From Polaromonas sp. (lineage in GTDB: Bacteria; Pseudomonadota; Gammaproteobacteria; Burkholderiales; Burkholderiaceae_C), in NCBI RefSeq assembly GCF_016185115.1, contig NZ_JACPOF010000030.1, forward strand, positions 248,001 to 312,000: a DNA stretch of 64,000 nt, read 5' to 3'. The notes beneath the pieces are model-generated. The model was not told the origin of the DNA. It searched no databases and worked only from the letters and a program-made list of their open reading frames with translations. Position numbers and translations under genes: made by a program. This document shows positions 41,845 to 51,100 of the stretch, piece by piece (position 1 is the stretch's first letter; the number at the start of each line of letters is the position of its first letter).

Positions 41845-41893
41845 TACCCCAAACTGCCAGTCACTTCATTAACCACTCTCATCCAGGACCATC

Positions 41894-42400
41894 ATGAGCA
41901 ACCCACAAGTAGAACTCCACATCAAGGATTACGGCGTCATCACGCTGGAACTCGACGCGGCCAAGGCGCCCAAGACCGTTGCCAACTTCCTGAGCTACGT
42001 CAACAAGGGCCACTACAGCAACGTCGTGTTCCACCGCGTGATTCCCGGCTTCATGATCCAGGGCGGCGGCTTTGAACCCGGCATGAAACAAAAGCCCACC
42101 GATGGCGAGATCGAAAACGAGGCCACCAACGGCCTGAAGAACGACAAGTACACCGTCGCCATGGCCCGCACCAACGCACCACACTCGGCCAGCGCACAGT
42201 TCTTCATCAATGCATCGAACAACAACTTCCTGAACCACACCGCGCCCAACGGCTCCGGCTGGGGTTATGCCGTGTTCGGCAAGGTGGTGTCGGGCACCGA
42301 CGTTGTCGACAAGATTGAAGGCGTGAAGACCGGCAACAAGGGCGGCCACGGTGATGTGCCGCAGACCGACGTGATCATTGAAAAGGCTGTGGCCCTGTAA
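41894..42400 (+). CDS. ppiB: Cytoplasmic cyclophilin-type peptidyl-prolyl isomerase
   Basis: 168 residues, no signal peptide; a complete bacterial cyclophilin: FHRVIPGFMIQGGGFE, VAMARTNAPHSASAQFFIN, GYAVFGKVVSGTDVVD. It is about half identical to the preceding exported paralogue (the genes are 49 bp apart), so the pair looks like an old tandem duplication specialised for two compartments. It is followed by lpxH after 26 bp. Confidence 0.95.
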   Translation: MSNPQVELHIKDYGVITLELDAAKAPKTVANFLSYVNKGHYSNVVFHRVIPGFMIQGGGFEPGMKQKPTDGEIENEATNGLKNDKYTVAMARTNAPHSASAQFFINASNNNFLNHTAPNGSGWGYAVFGKVVSGTDVVDKIEGVKTGNKGGHGDVPQTDVIIEKAVAL

Positions 42401-42426
42401 CTCTTTCTTCTTTTCCGTCCGCCGTC

Positions 42427-43215
42427 ATGGCCGAGGCCGTGCCCCAGATTGCAGAGCTCAATGCTCCACAAGACTGGCGCACGGTCGATTTCATTTCAGA
42501 CCTGCATCTGCACGCCAGCGAACCCGCCACCTTTGCCGCCTGGCAGCACTACATGCAGACCACCCCTGCAGACGCCGTGTTCATCCTTGGCGACCTGTTT
42601 GAAGTGTGGGTCGGCGACGATGCCGTGAATGACGACATTTCCATCACCGCCGCCAGCTTTGAAGACCGCTGCGCCCATGTGCTGGGCGACACGGCTGGCC
42701 GGCTTCCCGTCTACTTCATGCACGGCAACCGCGATTTCCTGGTCGGCCAGGGCCTGATGGACCTTTGCAATGCCACATTGCTGGCCGACCCCACCGTGCT
42801 GGTTTTCAACAGGCACCGCTGGCTGCTGTCACACGGCGATGCGCTGTGCCTTGAAGATGCCGACTACATGGTGTTTCGTGAGCAGGTGCGCAGCGTTCAA
42901 TGGCAGCAGGCCTTTCTGGCCAAACCCCTGGCTGAGCGGCAGGAGATAGCGCGCAGCCTGCGCACGCAGAGCGAAGCCCGCAAGGCATCCGGCGCCACCT
43001 ATGCCGACCTCGACACGGCCGCCACGCGCACCTGGCTGCAGGCAGCGCACGCCCAGACGCTGATTCACGGCCACACCCACAAGCCGGCAGTGCATGACCT
43101 GGGCAGCGGCATGAACCGCGTGGTGCTGTCTGACTGGGACCTGGCAGCAGCACCGCCGCGTGCGGAAGTTCTGCGTCTGTCTGCACACGGCCTGCAGCGC
43201 ATACCGCTGGCGTAA
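42427..43215 (+). CDS. lpxH: UDP-2,3-diacylglucosamine diphosphatase
   Basis: 262 residues of the calcineurin-like phosphoesterases. Metal-binding motifs: DFISDLHLH, GDLFEVWVGDD, HGNRDFLVG, SHGDALCLEDADY and HGHTHKPAVH. LpxH hydrolyses UDP-2,3-diacylglucosamine to lipid X and UMP in lipid A synthesis at the inner membrane. It is slightly longer than the E. coli enzyme (240). It is co-directional with ppiB, as in many betaproteobacteria. Confidence 0.92.
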   Translation: MAEAVPQIAELNAPQDWRTVDFISDLHLHASEPATFAAWQHYMQTTPADAVFILGDLFEVWVGDDAVNDDISITAASFEDRCAHVLGDTAGRLPVYFMHGNRDFLVGQGLMDLCNATLLADPTVLVFNRHRWLLSHGDALCLEDADYMVFREQVRSVQWQQAFLAKPLAERQEIARSLRTQSEARKASGATYADLDTAATRTWLQAAHAQTLIHGHTHKPAVHDLGSGMNRVVLSDWDLAAAPPRAEVLRLSAHGLQRIPLA

Positions 43216-43273
43216 ATGCGCTTGACCGCCGCCTCCGCCTTGCAAATCGGGCACGGGCTCCCCAGCTAAAGCC

Positions 43274-44074
43274 ATGTTCGACCGGCTGCAACATCACCTT
43301 TCCAGAATCACAGCCCTGCTCAGGCGCGAGCCGCCGGCCATCCCCGATGCCCTGTGGGATGACACATTGCGCGCCTATCCATTTCTGGCTGCGCTGATGC
43401 AACCCCAGCAACTCCGGCTGCGGCAGTTGAGCGCCAGCTTCCTCGCCCACAAGGAGTTCACAGGCGCGCACGGGCTTGAAGTCACCGACGCCATGGCAGT
43501 CGCCATCGCCGCGCAGGCCTGCCTGCCGGTGCTGCATCTGGGCCTGAAGTATTACGACGACTTCAGGGGCATCGTGGTTCACCCCGGCGCCATGCTGGCA
43601 CGCCGCCAGACCACCGATGCAGCAGGTGTGGTGCACCACTATAGCGAGGTGCTGGCCGGCGAGGCGATGGAGATGGGCCCCGTCACCCTGAGCTGGGAAG
43701 ATGTCACGGGTGGCGTGGCAGGCTCTGCCGAGCTGGCAGAGCGCGGCCACAACGTCGTCATTCACGAATTTGTACACAAGCTGGACATGCGCGACGGCCA
43801 CGCCAACGGTTGCCCGCCCCTGCCCTCGCGCGCGGCAAAGACGGCATGGCAGCAGACCATGCAGGCGAGCTTTGCAGCCTTTCGCGAAAGCGTGGCCATG
43901 CATGAGCGGTTTGGGGCTGAAGCACCCTGGCTGGATGCCTATGGCGCGCAGTCGCCGGTCGAGTTTTTTGCCGTCGCGTCAGAAGCCTACTTTGTCAACC
44001 GCCATCGCTTCACGCAAGAGTTCCCCGCGCTCACCCCGCTGTTTGACGGCTTCTTCAGGCCCGGGGCACGGTAA
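43274..44074 (+). CDS. mtfA: Zinc-dependent peptidase MtfA
   Basis: 266 residues. The zinc motif HExxH is present as VVIHEFVHKLDMRDG near residue 160, with the downstream Glu in VEFFAVASEAYF; IPDALWDDTLRAYPFL and GIVVHPGAMLARR are typical of the family. In enterobacteria MtfA is a cytosolic aminopeptidase that binds the repressor Mlc; in betaproteobacteria its partner is unclear. It lies 58 bp after lpxH. The 373-bp gap downstream to the convergent hemolysin III gene holds repeats. Confidence 0.87.
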   Translation: MFDRLQHHLSRITALLRREPPAIPDALWDDTLRAYPFLAALMQPQQLRLRQLSASFLAHKEFTGAHGLEVTDAMAVAIAAQACLPVLHLGLKYYDDFRGIVVHPGAMLARRQTTDAAGVVHHYSEVLAGEAMEMGPVTLSWEDVTGGVAGSAELAERGHNVVIHEFVHKLDMRDGHANGCPPLPSRAAKTAWQQTMQASFAAFRESVAMHERFGAEAPWLDAYGAQSPVEFFAVASEAYFVNRHRFTQEFPALTPLFDGFFRPGAR

Positions 44075-44225
44075 CCCCCATTCTCTGCCCCGTTCGTGTT
44101 TGAGTCAGCGCCAGTCACTTTGGGCAGACGCCTGCCTGCAGGCCCATGCCATTGGCAAATCAGGCTCACAAGCTGGGCTTCACAGGCATGGCAGCGCTGC
44201 TCGAAGCCGCGCGATGACCCGGAAT

Positions 44226-44280
44226 TGCTACATATTTAATAGCTGATCACGTGCGTATCTATTGGCTTGCAGCCGTTTTT
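44226..44280 (+). repeat. Dispersed intergenic repeat, copy 2
   Basis: This block resembles copy 1 at 15390-15460 in the same order (TGCTA-box, TAATAGCTG, TCACG, TATCTATTGGC). It lies in the gap after mtfA. The surrounding 44075-44447 holds no gene. Confidence 0.6.
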
Positions 44281-44347
44281 ATGCCCCAAAAAGGCCCTTT
44301 TTCGATGTTTTTGGCGTGTTTTGGAGGGCCAAAACAGGCTGAAATCC

Positions 44348-44420
44348 TGAAAAGTTAATATGGAAGTTAACTTTTCAGCATTTTTTAACGTGCACGTTAA
44401 ATTTTTAACACCTACGTTAA
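44348..44420. promoter_or_regulatory. Cluster of TTAAC/GTTAA inverted repeats (possible operator)
   Basis: Three inverted repeats within 73 bp. First, TGAAAAGTTAA (44348-44358) is inverted at 44367-44377. Then come a perfect 16-base palindrome TTAACGTGCACGTTAA (44385-44400) and a near-palindrome TTAACACCTACGTTAA (44405-44420). The last two are centred 20 bp apart, about two helical turns, as in tandem operator sites. A third copy of the 16-base pattern is in tilS (35312-35327). No nearby start codon exists (the flanking genes are convergent), so the role is unknown. Confidence 0.4.
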
Positions 44421-44447
44421 TTTTCTGCCCAGCACCCCGGGCAACCG

Positions 44448-45164
44448 TCAGGCCTTGCCGCCCTCGGCCTTGGCCCGCTCAACCCGCGTAATAAAACACG
44501 GCGATGCAGTGGCAGGCGGTGCCGGTGGCCACAAAGATGTGCAGATGAAGTGGCCGTAGCGCACTTTGCCGTCGGTCGCAAAAAACGCGACGCCTGCGGT
44601 GTACGACAGGCCGCCGGCCACCAGCCAGAACAGGCCCCAGGCGGGAATCAGTTCCCACATGGGCTTGATGGCGATGACGGCGATCCAGCCCATGGCCAGA
44701 TACAGAATGGTTGAAAGCCGGGGCCAGCGAATGCCGGCAAAGGCCTTGACGGCCACACCCGCCAGCGCCATGGCCCAGACCAGGCCAAACAAAGTCCAGC
44801 CCCAGGGGCCGCGCAAAACGCCCAGCGTGAAGGGTGTGTAGGTGCCTGCGATCAGCAGGTAAATGGCGCTGTGGTCGAGCACCTGGAACACGCCCTTGGC
44901 ACGGCTGGCCCGCATGGGCAGCGCGTGGTACAGCATGGACGCGGCATAAAGAGCCACCATGCTGGCGGCAAACACCACGGTGGCTGCAATGTCTATGGTG
45001 TCGCCCTGGCGCATGGCAGACACGATGAGGAAAGGCGCGGCAACAAGAGCGGCCAGCAGCGCCACGCCGTGGCTGATGCTGTTGGCAATCTCCTCACCGA
45101 GCGTTTGCGGACGCTCTTCATGCAGCGCAACACTCGCGGGTTGAGCTGCAGGAATGCTGCTCAT
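44448..45164 (-). CDS. Hemolysin III family membrane protein, C-terminus frameshifted
   Basis: 238 residues as read. Seven-helix PAQR/HlyIII proteins carry EEIANSISHGVALL at the N-terminus and end in a helix with a conserved His pattern. Here the frame is normal to VRYGHFI, then runs into CTSLWPPAPPATASP. Adding one G after TG near 44542 restores WHIFVATGTACHCIAVFYYAG and a stop at 44479-44481, the expected family ending. So one base is missing: either a real inactivating mutation or a sequence error. The start overlaps the DUF349 gene stop by 4 bp (ATGA). Confidence 0.85.
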   Translation of the reverse strand: MSSIPAAQPASVALHEERPQTLGEEIANSISHGVALLAALVAAPFLIVSAMRQGDTIDIAATVVFAASMVALYAASMLYHALPMRASRAKGVFQVLDHSAIYLLIAGTYTPFTLGVLRGPWGWTLFGLVWAMALAGVAVKAFAGIRWPRLSTILYLAMGWIAVIAIKPMWELIPAWGLFWLVAGGLSYTAGVAFFATDGKVRYGHFICTSLWPPAPPATASPCFITRVERAKAEGGKA

Positions 45165-48004
45165 CGTTTGAGCAGTGCCTTCAATGCGTTCTGAACACGA
45201 CGCGCCTTGGCGGCGTCAAACTCACCGGCCAGTACCTGTGCGGCGTCTTCACCCCAGGTTTCCGTCGGTGCCGGCGCGTTGCGTTTGGTCAGCAGCTGAA
45301 GCTGCAACATGCGGCGCGCACTGATGTGCTCGGCGGGGGTTGGCAGCTCGGCTGCGATTTCCATGCGCAGCAGGGCTTCTGATGCATCCTTGCCGGACGG
45401 CGTGCTGACGGCCTTGACCCAGCTGTTGCGCACTGCGGGCGTGACAACCTTGCCGAGGTCCTGGGCGCTGGGCAGCTGTTCGGGGTCGCGCTTTTCCCAT
45501 GCGGTCAGCAGGTTGGTCAGCACTTCGCCGTGGGCCTGCATGGCGAGCTTTTTGAGCGCCATGTTGGCGGCTTCAAAAGCCTCGCGCTGGGCGCGGAAGG
45601 CGGCATCACCGAGGCGCGGGCCGCGCTCTTCAAACGCGGGGCGTGCGTTGCGGTCTGCACCACGCGGGCCCCGCTCTTCGCGGTCGGCACGGTACGGCTC
45701 AAACTTGTTGTCGGTGCTCTGGCGCGGGCCGCCGGGCTTGCCGCCCGGGCCGCGTGAATCCTTGCGGTCACCGAACTTGCCGCCACGGCCTGCGGGCGCG
45801 GCCTCTGGCCTGCGCGCACCTGGCCGGTCATCACCGCGCATGGCGACTACGGGCTTGGGCGGTGCCTTGGGTGCGGGTGCAGGCTCGGCAGTGACCGGGT
45901 CGGGGTTGGCGGGCTGGCCGGCTTCAGCAAAATCTTCAGCGGCGGCATCGGCGGCTACTTCAAGCACGGGTGGTGCGGACTCTTCAGCTGGCGCGTCAGC
46001 AGGCGCATCACCAGCGGCAAGTACTGCTTCGACAGATGGGAAGTCATCGGCTACACCCGATGCGGCTGGCGCAGGCGACGCGGCAGGCGCAACTACTGGT
46101 GCTGCAGGTGCGGGTACAGGCACCTTGCCGGACACGATGGCCTCAAGCGCCTTGGCTGCGGCATGAATCTGCTGCGCATCGCCACTGGCGGTTGCGGCGG
46201 CGACTGCCTTCGATGCTTCAAGCACCATGCGGTCGTATTCACCCAGTGCAGATGCGGCCTTCTCGCGCTCTGCCGTCTTGCGCTGGAAAGCGTCGTCAAT
46301 CGGCTTGCGGAAGGCGTCCCACAGTTTTTGTTCCTGCTTGCGCTCGATAGGCACGCCCTGCGCCTCATGCTGCCAGCGCTGCTGCAGCGACTTGACGGCA
46401 TCAATACGCAGCATGGGTTCTGCGCCCAGCACAGTCGCTTCTTCAATCATGGCCCTGCGGCGTGCCAGGCTTTCGTTGCGGGCAGTGGTGAGGGCCGCAT
46501 CGGCGGTTTCCATCGCGGCTTTCCACTGCGGCTGGATTTCTGCAAAGGCCTTTTCGCTCAGGTGACCGGCTTCACGCCATTTCTCAACAAAACCGTTCAG
46601 GCTGCGGATGTGCATCTTCCAGTCGGTGTTGCCCTTGTTGGCTTCAGCCCAGGCCAGCACTTCGTCGATCAGCGTCTTGCGCTGTGCCTTGGTGGCTTCG
46701 GTCTGTTCCTTGACGGTTTCCAGCCAGGTCTCAACAACCTTGTGCGCCTCGTTGCAGGCGTCGTCGAAACGCTTCCACAGCGCATGGTTGGGCGTGCCGC
46801 CCTGGTCGCTGGTCTTCCATTGTTCGCGCATATGGCGCAGGGTATCCTGCTGCTTGCGGCCGCCCATGGGCTTGGCCACCAGTGCTTCTGCCTTCACAAC
46901 CAGTTCTTCACGAATCTGGTCGGCACGCCAGCGCTGCCAGCCTTCAAGTTCACCGGCAGCCGTCAGCGCGGCATGTGCGGCGGCTTCGAGCTTGCTGTCG
47001 ATGTTGCGGATGTTTTCTTTCAGGGCCTGGCGCAGTTCGGCTGCGACCCTGGGCGTGGCCTTGCCGTGGCCTTCAGCGACTTCACGCTCCAGGTTGGCAA
47101 CGGCCTGCTGCACGATGGCAGAAGATTTCTCACGCATGTCCTTGAGCACGGCCGGGTCAAGTTTGGTCTTGGGCGCACGGCCGCCCTGCTCAGCCGACGC
47201 AAGCGGCGCAACACCCCGGGCAACGCGCAACTCATCAGCCCACACCGGCACGGCAGGCAAAGGAGCTGCTGCATCGTCTGCCGCCTTGACGGCAACGGCA
47301 ATCGCGCCCTGAAAGGCTTCCCACACGGCGAGCAGCTGCGCACGCGAGGCGTCGAGCAGCAGCGGAAACTTGGCGTCAACGCTGGCCCAGTTGGCGTCCT
47401 GAGTGATCTCGTCGGCCTGGCCTTGCCAGTGGGTGACATCACCACGCAATGACTCAAGCGCGGCTTCTGCATCACGCCAGGGCTTGAGCGACAGCACCTC
47501 GGTGCGCTGGGCCAGCAGCACGGCGGCTTCGCGCTGCACCTGGGTGCGGTGCTGCAGGTCTTCAATCGTCTTGATGCGTTCGGCCAGTTGCGCCTTGAAG
47601 CCTGCCAGCGGCTCTTTCGACAAAGGCGCACCGGCCTTGGCCGCATCGCGCTGCCATGCAAGTGCGTCAGCCAGGTTGAGTTTTGAGGTGGCCAGCAAGG
47701 CCTGCGCTTTTTGGGCCCACTCGGCGGCAACGGCTTCCTGGCCCTTGCTGCGTTTGAGCTCGTCGAGCTTTTCCTTCAGCGGCTTGGCTGCGCCCTTGTC
47801 GCGGTTGGCCAGGTCTTTGTAGACATCAGCCATCTGCTCTGCGGTCGGCTCGGTCGCCAGCCAGGTGCGGATGCGCGCAGCACGTTCGCCCGAGGTGGGT
47901 GCAGAAAATGCCCCGCCGGTCAGGCCGTCGAGTGGATGGGCATCTGCACCTTTGGTTTTGGCGGCAGGCGCTGCGGAGGTTTCGTTTTGGGATGGTTTGG
48001 ACAT
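45161..48004 (-). CDS. Large DUF349-repeat protein
   Basis: About 947 residues from ATG 48004 (MSKPSQNETSAAP); an ATG five codons earlier (48019) is also possible, and the frame stays open to 48193. The body (about 50-630) is a series of helical DUF349 repeats with Trp/Lys-rich coiled-coil character (for example LWKRFDDACNEAHKVV and KLWDAFRKPIDDAFQRK). An Ala/Pro/Glu-rich low-complexity linker follows (about 655-760), then an Arg/Gly-rich stretch with GARRPEAAPAGRGGKFGDRK that looks RNA-binding. The C-terminus is again helical. Function unknown; cytoplasmic. It overlaps the hemolysin III gene start. Confidence 0.85.
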   Translation of the reverse strand: MSKPSQNETSAAPAAKTKGADAHPLDGLTGGAFSAPTSGERAARIRTWLATEPTAEQMADVYKDLANRDKGAAKPLKEKLDELKRSKGQEAVAAEWAQKAQALLATSKLNLADALAWQRDAAKAGAPLSKEPLAGFKAQLAERIKTIEDLQHRTQVQREAAVLLAQRTEVLSLKPWRDAEAALESLRGDVTHWQGQADEITQDANWASVDAKFPLLLDASRAQLLAVWEAFQGAIAVAVKAADDAAAPLPAVPVWADELRVARGVAPLASAEQGGRAPKTKLDPAVLKDMREKSSAIVQQAVANLEREVAEGHGKATPRVAAELRQALKENIRNIDSKLEAAAHAALTAAGELEGWQRWRADQIREELVVKAEALVAKPMGGRKQQDTLRHMREQWKTSDQGGTPNHALWKRFDDACNEAHKVVETWLETVKEQTEATKAQRKTLIDEVLAWAEANKGNTDWKMHIRSLNGFVEKWREAGHLSEKAFAEIQPQWKAAMETADAALTTARNESLARRRAMIEEATVLGAEPMLRIDAVKSLQQRWQHEAQGVPIERKQEQKLWDAFRKPIDDAFQRKTAEREKAASALGEYDRMVLEASKAVAAATASGDAQQIHAAAKALEAIVSGKVPVPAPAAPVVAPAASPAPAASGVADDFPSVEAVLAAGDAPADAPAEESAPPVLEVAADAAAEDFAEAGQPANPDPVTAEPAPAPKAPPKPVVAMRGDDRPGARRPEAAPAGRGGKFGDRKDSRGPGGKPGGPRQSTDNKFEPYRADREERGPRGADRNARPAFEERGPRLGDAAFRAQREAFEAANMALKKLAMQAHGEVLTNLLTAWEKRDPEQLPSAQDLGKVVTPAVRNSWVKAVSTPSGKDASEALLRMEIAAELPTPAEHISARRMLQLQLLTKRNAPAPTETWGEDAAQVLAGEFDAAKARRVQNALKALLKR

Positions 48005-48153
48005 GGGAAAGCGCAGCATTAAAAAGGGTTCAACAGGTTCGGAAAAAACAGCTGCAAGCGACGGCCTTGTGGCCGTTGCCGTCTGCAGATCTGTGGATGA
48101 GGCGATGGGCGCCGAAAATGATTTATGACGCCAATACCCGTATTTTCGCTGAT

Positions 48154-51100
48154 TTAAGGAATGGCCAGTACCAGCTCGGCCCGGGGCGTCCATTTGGCGT
48201 CTGGCGGCACTGTTTTTGAGGCCCCCAGAAACAGCCTGTCGGTGGGCAGGTTTTTGGCCGCCAGGTAGTCCTTGACCACCACGCCGCGCTGCACAGCCAG
48301 CTCGCGCATGGTGTCCTCAGTGACCTTGATGTCGGCCAGCAACAGGTTCTCCATCTCCGGCACGGGCAGGTCTTTGGCCATGCCGACGAGGTTGCGCGGC
48401 TTGGACATGTCGGCATGTTTGTAAACCTCCTTGAGCAATGTGGGGTACTCAGCCGGGCTGACTGTGACGCTCACCGTTGCAGCACCGCCCTCCTTGACCA
48501 CGCTGCGGCGCTTTTCTGCACGCACCAGCTGGTCAAGCCTTGCGCGCTTGAAGCCCTCACGTTCAGCATCGAGGTTGCTGGTGCCTACCACCGTGAGCCT
48601 GAGCGACGGCCGGTCTTCAAGCGCCTTGGCCACCTTGTCGAGACCCGCCTGCGCATCGGGTTGAAGCCGCGCGCTGCCGGGCGCGAAGGCAACGTTGCCG
48701 AGCTCATCCCCCCCGCCGCCAAACGCACTGGCGAGCAAGCTGAAGGGCGCGGTAATGGCCTTGACGATCACGTTGAGGATGACCTTGATGATGATGGGAC
48801 CGAGGCTGAACTGCGGGTCGTTGAGAGAGCCGCTGATGGGCAGGTCAATGTCGATCACGCCATTGCGGTCAGCCAGCAGCGCGACGGCCAGCTTGACCGG
48901 CAGGCTGGCGGTGGAGCCTTCAACCTTGTCGCCAAAACTGAGCTGGCTCAGGATGACCTTGTTGCTGGCTGTGAGTTTGCCGTCAGGCTGCACCTGGTAC
49001 TTCACATCGACACTGAGCTTGCCGCGGTTGATGCCGTAGCCCGAGTATTTGACCGAGTACGGCGACAGCGGCGGAAGTTCAAGATCGCGCACCTTGCCGG
49101 TGATGTCGAGTGCAATCGGCTTGACCAATGGGTTGAGCTTGCCGAGGATTTCGAGCGAGGCCGTGCCTTCTGCCCTGCCCCGCAGTTCAAGATCAGCCAT
49201 ATTGGGCACACTGGCCGAGCCTGCCGGCACGGACGAAAACGCACTGAGCTTGCCGGTCAGGTCACTGAGGTTGGCCGAGTAATTGGGTTTGACAAAGCGG
49301 TCCGAGAACAGCACCTTGCCGTTGACCATGCTGATGGGGCCGAAGTTGATGATGGGCGCTGGCCCGGCTTGCGCTGCAGGAAGGGCTGTCTGGGCGGTCG
49401 TTGCAGTTGCTGAATTTGTTGGGGGGGCCACTGCTGCTGCGGTCGGCGCGAAGGTCGCCGTGCCCGGGGCTGACGCGGCCCCGGGCACTGTCCCGGACGA
49501 GGAGGACTTCACCAGGTCCTGCAGGTTGATGCGCCCTTCCGGCAGCACGATCACCCGTGCAAAAAAGTCCTGCAACACCGTCTCTTTCACATCGATGCGC
49601 GTGGCCTTGCCCGGCTCAAGCGCGACATTCAGGCCGCGCAGGTTAAGCGCCTTCCACGCCAGCAGGTCTTCGCTGGGTGCAAGGGTATTGGCCTTCATTT
49701 CTTCAATCGCAAAGTTGCCATTGACCTGCGCCTGCGGGCCCGCCGGCATCTGACGATAAACCACGCGCCCCCTGAAGCTGGCATCAGCCCGCAGCAGTTC
49801 TATATTGAGGATGTCTGCGAAGTAAGGTTCGAAAGCCTGTGCGGGCAGGCGCTCGGCCAGCACCTGGCCCTGCGCCTGTATGGGCGCCAGACCCAGATTG
49901 CCGTTAAAGCTGAGCTTGCCGGGCTCAAAGCGCCCTGTCGCCAGGCGCAGCGAAGCCTTGAGCGGCATGAGCTTTGTCGCGGCTGCTTTTGAAGATGCCC
50001 GGTCGTCAAGCACCAGCCCACCCAGTTGCGCATTGAAGGCACTGACCTCAAACACAACAGGTTTGGCGCCGGCCCTGTCCGAGAAAGACATGCTGCCACC
50101 CTCGACAACCACATCACCCACGGCCACGGCCCAGGATGGCGCAGCGGCCTTGCTCGCAGCCGTCGTGGGGGCCGGTACAGGTGCAGTGGGCGCACGGCTG
50201 CCGACCAGCCAGCGTTCGTACATCCAGCGTTTTTCTGCATCGCGGTCAACCAGGGCCCTGGGCTGGGTGAGCTGCATCTTCGCAGCCTTGAAGCTTTGGC
50301 CTGTTACGTCAATATCCACACCGGCTACATCCACCCGCTTGACCGAAACCAGCGACACCTTTCCCTCGGCCAGCAGGATGTCGCTTACCGCGAGTTGCGG
50401 CGCGGTGACCTGCAGGGTCGGCGTCTTGCCGGGGCCGGCTGCCTGCCAGTTGAACCCGAGTTGTGCATCAAGCTGACCACCGAGAGCAGGCAACAGGAAC
50501 TGGCCTATGTATTTGGAAGCCATGTTCAACGGCCATGCCGCGAGCGTGGCAGTGACCTGGGCGGACTGGTCGGTGGCTGTGCCACTGAAAGCGAGCCGGG
50601 CGGGCGGTGCAGGTGTCGCGGTTTTGGCAGGCGTCTGTTTGCCCGAAGCAGCCGCTACGGGTGCGGCAGGGGCGGCATCAAGCCCGAGTGAACCGCTGAA
50701 CTGCAATGGCGAACCTGCCGCGAAGGGCCAGGCAATAGCCGAGGCGTCCAGCGCCACACCAGCCAGCCTGACCTGCGCGGGCGAGGCCAGGGTTTCGTCC
50801 AGCCAGTTGACGCGGCCATCGCGTACCGCCACGCTGGCGACCTGTACCTTCCAGGGGTTTGTGGCTGCGGGTGCGGGTGCGGTCGCCACTTTTGGCGCAG
50901 CTGGGGCCGCCGGGCTGCCTTTTGAGTCAGCACTGGCCGGCTTGCCAGCATCCACCGGCAACAGGTTGAGCCGGCCCGCGCGATCACGCGACACACTCAA
51001 GACAGGCGACAGCAGCTCCACTTTTGACAGCTTCACGGACTGCGCGAGGGGCTGCACGTCATCCATGGTGATGCGCAACTGCTCAAACGCCAGTACTTCC

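Noticed and set aside
41137..42400. Recent duplication of the two cyclophilin genes
   Set aside because: The proteins share family motifs but differ in length, loops and export signal; this paired arrangement is probably old, not a recent event.
46163..47452. 429-codon plus-strand frame across the DUF349 gene
   Set aside because: Antisense shadow; composition (Cys/His/Leu/Gly mix) is that of a reverse reading of a Glu/Lys/Ala-rich gene.
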